A stretch of 9,465 nucleotides of DNA from Elusimicrobia bacterium HGW-Elusimicrobia-2 (GTDB lineage: Bacteria; CG03): NCBI GenBank assembly GCA_002841685.1, contig PHAM01000065.1:1-9465 (forward strand), read 5' to 3'. The notes below the pieces were generated by a model. The model did not search any database. It saw only the letters and a program-made list of their open reading frames with translations, and had not been told where the DNA came from. A program made the translations under genes and the position numbers. This document shows positions 5,416 to 9,465 of this stretch, piece by piece. The number at the start of each line of letters is the position of its first letter. Position 1 is the stretch's first letter.

Positions 5416-7899
5416 ATGAAACAGACAATGACTGAGATGCAGTTCAAAGCGGAATTGGCCAAATGCGAATATTGCGAGGAAAGGCCCTGCGAATCCGCTT
5501 GCCCGGCGAATTGTTCGCCTTTTGATTTTATAATGGCCTCGAAAGAGGGCGAAGCTCAGGATTATCTGAGAGCGGCATCCGCGATAATGAAGAGCAATCC
5601 GCTCGGCGGCGTCTGCGGCACGGTTTGTCCCGACAGGCACTGCATGGCGAAATGTTCGCACAAGGATTTTGACGGTTCCGTCAAAATACCCGAGGTGCAG
5701 GCCTATATAATACAAAAAGCCAGAGAACTGGGCGGGATCCCGGGGTTCAATAAGGCAAAATCAAAAGGGAAGAAAATAGCCGTCATCGGCGCCGGTCCCG
5801 CCGGACTTGCCGCGGCGGCTGTGCTCGCTCAGAAGGGTTATCAGGTCGTTGTCTTTGAGAAAAACCGTCTTCCCGGCGGAGCCTGCAACCTCATACCCGC
5901 TTTCAGGCTGGACAGAAAGATCATCAAGACGGATATAGATTTCATAAAAGCGCTCGGAAGCATAGAGATACGCACAGGTCAGGCGGTGAAAGAAGCCTCG
6001 GATCTGCTTAAAAAAGATTATAAGGCCGTTATTTCGGCCACGGGCCTCTGGGCGCCGATTCTTCCCGGAATTGAAAATCAGGGCAAGGCTGTCAATGTCA
6101 TAGACTATTTGATCAATCCGAAAAAATACAAATTCGCAGGCAAAGTCGCTGTCATAGGCGGTGGGGCATCCGCGGTTGACTGCGCGGTGACGGCGAAAAA
6201 AAACGGCGCCCCAAAGGTGGAGATGTTTATCCTTGAAACAGTTTCCGAGATGCCGCTGAGCGCTAAGGAAAGAGAAGAGCTCCTTGAAAACGGCATTGAA
6301 CTGACCAACAGGACCTCGGTGACGGCCATCAAGACAAAGAGCGGAAAAATTTCAGGGCTCACAATGGTAAAGGTAGATCTTGCCGCCGGCAAAAAATTCG
6401 CGCTCAAAGATCTGAAGACGATTTCCGGCACGGAGCAGTCAAGAAGCGACATCAAAAATGTGATCATCGCCATAGGCACCCGCGCCGGAAAACGTTTTGC
6501 CCGGACGAAAGGAGTTTTCTCCGCGGGAGATTACGCCAACGGCCCCACAACGGTAGTTGAAGCCGTCGCTTCAGGGAAAAACGCCGCGGAAGAGGCCGCG
6601 GCTTATCTTGCCGGTAAAAAAGCATCGAAGGTGAAAAAGGACGTGAAGAGCACCGTGGAGATCAGCGGCTATGAACCGCTCCCCGTTTCTCTTGAGACGG
6701 ATTTTTTTGGCAGAAAGATAAATTCACCGTTTCTGCTTTCTGCGGCCCCCCCGTCAGACGGTTACGACCAGATGAAGAAGGCGTATGAATCAGGCTGGGC
6801 GGGCGGAATTATGAAGACGGCTTTTGACGGTGTGCCGATACACATCCCCGGCGAATATATGCATGCATTCAGCAAGACGACTTATGGCAACTGCGACAAT
6901 GTTTCCGGCCATTCTCTTTCAAGGGTCTGCGCTGAAGTTAAGAAGTTAGTTAAGCAATTTCCCGACAGGCTGACGATGGCCTCAACGGGCGGTCCTGTCA
7001 CGGGAAACGATAAGGAAGACAAAAAAGGTTGGCAGGCCAACACAAAGAAGCTTGAAAACGCCGGCGTTATGGGAATAGAGTATTCTCTTTCCTGCCCTCA
7101 GGGTGGCGACGGCACCGAGGGAGATATAGTTTCGCAGAACGCCGCTCTCACGGCTAAGATAATCGACTGGATTATGGAAGTGTCCGACCCGAATATACCG
7201 AAACTCTTCAAGCTCACCGGCGCCGTAACGTCAATAGTGCCAATAGCGCGGGCGATTAAGGAAGTGTTTGATAAGTATCCCGGAAAGAAAGCCGGCATCA
7301 CTCTTGCCAACACATTTCCCGTCGTGGATTTCAGGCCCGGGAAAAAAGGCAAATGGGATGAAGCCATTGTTTTCGGTATGAGCGGCGAGGCCGTGGCCCC
7401 AATAAGTTATAACAACCTGATATGCGCGATGCCTGTGGGCCTTACGATATCCGGCAACGGCGGCCCTATGAATTACAAGCAGGCGGCGCATTTCCTCGCC
7501 ATAGGCGTAAAAACTGTGCAGTTCTGCACGATGCCGACAAAATACGGCTGCGGAATTTATGACGAACTTGCCAGCGGCGTGAGTTATCTTATGAAACAGA
7601 GGGGAATAAAATCCATGAAAGAACTCATAGGTATAGCTCAGCCGAATCCCGTAACAGGTTTTATGGATATTTCGCCGACGAAACAAATATCGTCGCTGAA
7701 AGACAAAGAGATTTGTCTTAGCTGCGGCAACTGCGCCCGCTGTCCCTATCAGGCTATATCGCTGGATAAAGACGGCTTCCCTGAGATCGACCCCGCGAAA
7801 TGTATCGGCTGTTCCATCTGCACGAAGAAATGTTTTACCGGCGCTCTTGAAATGCGCAAAAGAACTCCGAAAGAATTAAAGCAGCTTAAAGAGGACTGA
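5416..7899 (+). CDS. dihydropyrimidine dehydrogenase-like Fe-S/FAD/FMN oxidoreductase (PreT-PreA-type fusion)
   Basis: This 827-residue cytoplasmic enzyme has the domain order of dihydropyrimidine dehydrogenase (1025 residues in mammals). Residues 17-95 hold two N-terminal Fe-S sites (C17, C20, C25, C29, C67, C71, C76, C80), with Q95 where DPD uses a glutamine ligand. An FAD Rossmann motif (GAGPAG from G125) and a second nucleotide site (GGGASAVD from G248) follow. An FMN TIM-barrel spans about 415-750, with catalytic-type Cys C560 (SLSCPQG), K599 and N632-T633. A C-terminal 2[4Fe-4S] ferredoxin domain follows (C767-C776 and C796-C806). Electrons should pass between NAD(P)H, FAD, the clusters and FMN. 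Three oddities stand out: S557 replaces the substrate-binding Asn of NLSC; the NADPH-binding Arg after the second Rossmann strand is missing (FILETVSEMP); and one ferredoxin cluster has CxxCxxCxxC spacing. The fold is certain. A pyrimidine substrate is only likely, and no catabolic neighbours support it. Confidence 0.82.
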   Translation: MKQTMTEMQFKAELAKCEYCEERPCESACPANCSPFDFIMASKEGEAQDYLRAASAIMKSNPLGGVCGTVCPDRHCMAKCSHKDFDGSVKIPEVQAYIIQKARELGGIPGFNKAKSKGKKIAVIGAGPAGLAAAAVLAQKGYQVVVFEKNRLPGGACNLIPAFRLDRKIIKTDIDFIKALGSIEIRTGQAVKEASDLLKKDYKAVISATGLWAPILPGIENQGKAVNVIDYLINPKKYKFAGKVAVIGGGASAVDCAVTAKKNGAPKVEMFILETVSEMPLSAKEREELLENGIELTNRTSVTAIKTKSGKISGLTMVKVDLAAGKKFALKDLKTISGTEQSRSDIKNVIIAIGTRAGKRFARTKGVFSAGDYANGPTTVVEAVASGKNAAEEAAAYLAGKKASKVKKDVKSTVEISGYEPLPVSLETDFFGRKINSPFLLSAAPPSDGYDQMKKAYESGWAGGIMKTAFDGVPIHIPGEYMHAFSKTTYGNCDNVSGHSLSRVCAEVKKLVKQFPDRLTMASTGGPVTGNDKEDKKGWQANTKKLENAGVMGIEYSLSCPQGGDGTEGDIVSQNAALTAKIIDWIMEVSDPNIPKLFKLTGAVTSIVPIARAIKEVFDKYPGKKAGITLANTFPVVDFRPGKKGKWDEAIVFGMSGEAVAPISYNNLICAMPVGLTISGNGGPMNYKQAAHFLAIGVKTVQFCTMPTKYGCGIYDELASGVSYLMKQRGIKSMKELIGIAQPNPVTGFMDISPTKQISSLKDKEICLSCGNCARCPYQAISLDKDGFPEIDPAKCIGCSICTKKCFTGALEMRKRTPKELKQLKED

Positions 7900-7916
7900 T
7901 TGGATTTATTTATATA

Positions 7917-8364
7917 ATGAATCGGTCAGATAACTTAAAAACGCAGAAAGAAATTATTGTCAAAACCGTTTTAAGCCATTACCCTGATATACAGGCAATT
8001 TATCTTTTCGGTTCTTACGGCACCGGCGATGAATGGCCGGACAGCGATGTTGATATCGCTTTGCTTTTTAAGGCGGAGACAGCCGGGCGAACAAGCCGGG
8101 CGAACAGGTTCATTGACGATGAGTGATTTGAAATTTGAGCTGGAAAAGACGCTTAACAAAAAACTGGATATGGTTAATCTGCGGTTAATGAATACGGTTT
8201 TCCAAAAAGAAATCATTGACGCCGACGGCCGGATTTATTGCGGTGACGAATATAAAGCTGATGAATTTGAAATGCTGACAATCTCTAAATATCAGCGGTT
8301 GAATGAAGAAAGGAAAAGTATTATTGAGGATGCTTTAGCAACCGGGGGGTTTTATAATTTATGA
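7917..8364 (+). pseudogene. mntA: MntA-family nucleotidyltransferase antitoxin, frameshifted by a 13-base duplication
   Basis: In type VII toxin-antitoxin systems MntA is a minimal nucleotidyltransferase that neutralises the HEPN toxin HepT by adding AMP to a tyrosine. The first fragment (7917-8126, 69 residues) carries the catalytic GSYGTG...DSDVD motif (G32-S33, D44, D46) and then runs into out-of-frame codons and a TGA. The second frame (stop at 8364) resumes with MSDLKFELEK, LDMVNL (the probable third catalytic Asp region), NTVFQKEII and DEYKADEFEML, all typical of the MntA C-terminus. An exact 13-base tandem duplication (8081-8106) explains the shift. With one copy removed, the frame reads AETAGRTGSLTMSDL and gives a 144-residue protein of normal length. 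An ATG at 8119 lies 5 bases before the first fragment's stop, so a coupled 81-residue C-terminal fragment could be made. The gene overlaps hepT by ATGA. No strong ribosome binding site precedes 7917. Confidence 0.88.
8081..8106 (+). repeat. exact 13-base tandem duplication within mntA
   Basis: The unit AGCCGGGCGAACA occurs at 8081-8093 and again immediately at 8094-8106 with no mismatch. Thirteen is not a multiple of three, so the second copy shifts the mntA frame. The adjacent identical copies fit replication slippage and could in principle revert by loss of one unit. Confidence 0.95.
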
Positions 8365-8780
8365 ATGACATTATTTTGAACAAAAAAGAAAGCATTGAGC
8401 GTTGTATAAAACAGATTCGCGGTTACTATGCGCTCAAAAGTGATAAGGATTTCAAGGATGATTTTCTGAAACAGGACGCAATCGCTCTCAATTTACAGCG
8501 CGCCTGTGAGCAGGCTATTGACTTGGCCAATCATATTATAAAAATTCAAAAACTCGGTTTGCCGAAAGAGAGCAGGGAGAGTTTTCAATTACTGACAAAA
8601 AACAAAATCATACCCGAAGAAATGGGGCAGAAACTTGAAAAGATGGTTGGCTTCAGAAATGTGCTGATTCACGAATATCAGCAACTGGATGTAACTTTGA
8701 TGATAGATGTGATTGAAAATCATTTAGACGACCTGATTGATTACACCAACATTATTGTGAGCAAATTTTATAATGAGTAA
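8361..8780 (+). CDS. hepT: HepT-family HEPN ribonuclease toxin
   Basis: HepT is the HEPN-domain RNase of the MntA-HepT (type VII) toxin-antitoxin system; it acts as a dimer in the cytoplasm and cleaves RNA. This 139-residue helical protein has the family length and the RX4HXY motif as RNVLIHEY (encoded near 8662-8685): Arg and His form the nuclease site and the Tyr is the residue AMPylated by MntA. Other family features include the N-terminal IERCIKQIR helix, LNLQRACEQAIDLANHII and the C-terminal helix LDDLIDYTNIIV. The reading frame shows no lesion. The start overlaps the mntA stop (ATGA, 8361-8364), implying coupled translation, with only a G-run (8344-8349) as a possible ribosome site. The gene is more AT-rich than the housekeeping genes, consistent with horizontal acquisition. 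With mntA frameshifted, how the toxin is restrained is unclear. Confidence 0.9.
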   Translation: MNDIILNKKESIERCIKQIRGYYALKSDKDFKDDFLKQDAIALNLQRACEQAIDLANHIIKIQKLGLPKESRESFQLLTKNKIIPEEMGQKLEKMVGFRNVLIHEYQQLDVTLMIDVIENHLDDLIDYTNIIVSKFYNE

Positions 8781-9312
8781 TAGTGTAAATAAAACTCTTG
8801 ATAGCAAAGCGAAAGCATTGGTTCCTATCTTATTTCAACTTGTGGACAAAACCAGAGACTCATTATACACAGGTTTTAAATTGTATGAAAAAAAAACGGA
8901 GCATGTATTTGATGTTGATAAATTTAATGACAAGGGATATTATGAAATAGCACTTTTTTATCCTCACTTCGTAGACAGGATTGCTTTTGAATGCATGAAA
9001 ACAGATGAAAGGGAATTTTTTATGGAGGCATTAATTAAAGAGTTTTGTAATGTTATGGAAACTTCAATTGGGGAAACAGGTTTTGCTGAAAATTATATTA
9101 AACGGGAACAAGAGTATGAAAAATATAAAATGGTTTTTTTAGAAAACAACATGCCGGGAAGTGCAAAATATACAGTACTTTGGGAACTTGGAAACAAAAT
9201 AAGTAGGGTTTTAGATTGGAAAATGGATATTCTGTTGTTTACAACTATCTACGTTTGTTTTGTCTCTTACTGGTCTATGGTTCAGGAAATGCTACTTAAA
9301 AAGGATATATAG
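8773..9312 (+). CDS. unrecognised 179-residue protein, third gene of the toxin-antitoxin cluster
   Basis: I do not recognise this protein. It begins with an ATG that overlaps the last 8 bases of hepT, so translation is probably coupled; upstream there is only a weak GTGAG. The sequence is mostly helical in character, rich in Lys, Glu, Phe and Tyr. A distinctive middle reads FYPHFVDRIAFECM, then a charged stretch REQEYEKYKMVF. Near the C-terminus residues 153-170 (ILLFTTIYVCFVSYWSMV) are hydrophobic enough for one membrane helix, or a buried helix. There is no signal peptide and no motif I can assign to nuclease, ATPase or DNA-binding families. Base composition is very AT-rich: 16 G+C in the 60 bases from 8881, against 28 in the 60 from 7801. 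This suggests foreign origin with the module. The frame is intact and the long open reading frame in coupled context makes it a real gene. Confidence 0.75.
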   Translation: MSNSVNKTLDSKAKALVPILFQLVDKTRDSLYTGFKLYEKKTEHVFDVDKFNDKGYYEIALFYPHFVDRIAFECMKTDEREFFMEALIKEFCNVMETSIGETGFAENYIKREQEYEKYKMVFLENNMPGSAKYTVLWELGNKISRVLDWKMDILLFTTIYVCFVSYWSMVQEMLLKKDI

Positions 9313-9465
9313 TCTGGATTATTCACACTGTATGTCATTTCGAAGGAGTTTTTACGACTGAGAAATCTAACCCGAGTTCGCCAAACTGACAAAAAGTTCT
9401 TTGCTACACAAGCAATTTCATAAAAGTGTGGTCACTACCGATTGCTTGATTTTACTATTATACTG
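9313..9465. other. non-coding right edge
   Basis: These 153 bases carry no credible gene on either strand. They contain the repeat-like palindrome at 9333-9368 and otherwise AT-rich sequence. I see no convincing terminator for the upstream genes and no complete promoter before the window ends. Confidence 0.6.
9333..9368. repeat. candidate dispersed intergenic palindromic repeat (REP-like)
   Basis: The segment begins TGTCATTTCGAAGGAG and ends GACTGAGAAATCT. ATTTC and GAAAT form the base of an imperfect inverted repeat; 9 of 13 positions pair between ATTTCGAAGGAGT and ACGACTGAGAAAT. Short elements of the style GTCATT-CGA...GA-AATCT are familiar as multi-copy intergenic repeats in many bacterial genomes. 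Only one copy is visible here, so the assignment rests on resemblance. Confidence 0.45.

Noticed and set aside
7913-7918. TATAAT as a -10 box for mntA
   Set aside because: It overlaps the mntA ATG, so transcription would begin inside the coding region, and no good -35 is found at the right distance.
8029-8118. Independent gene starting at ATG 8029 in the second mntA frame
   Set aside because: Its first 30 residues are the out-of-frame reading of the MntA catalytic region; family similarity begins only after the duplication.
8081-8126. Programmed ribosomal frameshift in mntA
   Set aside because: No slippery heptamer or downstream pseudoknot is apparent, and an exact 13-base duplication explains the frame change completely.
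9442-9464. Promoter at the right edge (TTGCTT and TATACT)
   Set aside because: The spacing is only 11 bases, too short for a sigma70 promoter.

Overview
This window reads as a compact stretch of bacterial chromosome. It is roughly half G+C through most of its length and becomes clearly AT-rich over the last ~1.4 kb. Housekeeping genes dominate: the 3' part of a RelA/SpoT homologue (rel), a zinc-type rpmB (L28) on the minus strand, and recG. They are followed by two tandem exported HEAT-repeat proteins and a large multidomain iron-sulfur flavoprotein built like dihydropyrimidine dehydrogenase. The signal peptides and the gene mix fit a diderm, probably anaerobic or uncultured lineage; Elusimicrobiota or Omnitrophota would be a guess, since nothing here fixes the taxon.

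Layout. Bases 1-951 hold rel, cut by the left edge of the window; it lacks the usual C-terminal regulatory half. It converges on rpmB (956-1138, minus) with only 4 bases between stop codons. A 126-base divergent intergenic region carries plausible face-to-face promoters for rpmB and recG. recG (1265-3361) is followed 22 bases later by the first HEAT gene (3384-4397), which overlaps the second (4394-5338) by ATGA, so the three look like one transcription unit. After a 77-base gap with a weak terminator-like hairpin comes the 827-residue flavoprotein (5416-7899).

The accessory part is 7917-9312: a MntA/HepT (MNT-HEPN, type VII) toxin-antitoxin module plus an unrecognised third gene, all overlapping or nearly so. 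The most striking observation is that the antitoxin gene mntA is broken by an exact 13-base tandem duplication (8081-8093 and 8094-8106). Removing one copy restores a normal-looking 144-residue MntA. The HEPN toxin downstream keeps its RNase motif and the tyrosine that MntA would AMPylate, so the module looks like an intact toxin beside a frameshifted or split antitoxin. The last 153 bases are non-coding and contain a short imperfect palindrome that resembles dispersed intergenic repeats.

I saw no RNA genes, CRISPR arrays, insertion sequences or att sites.
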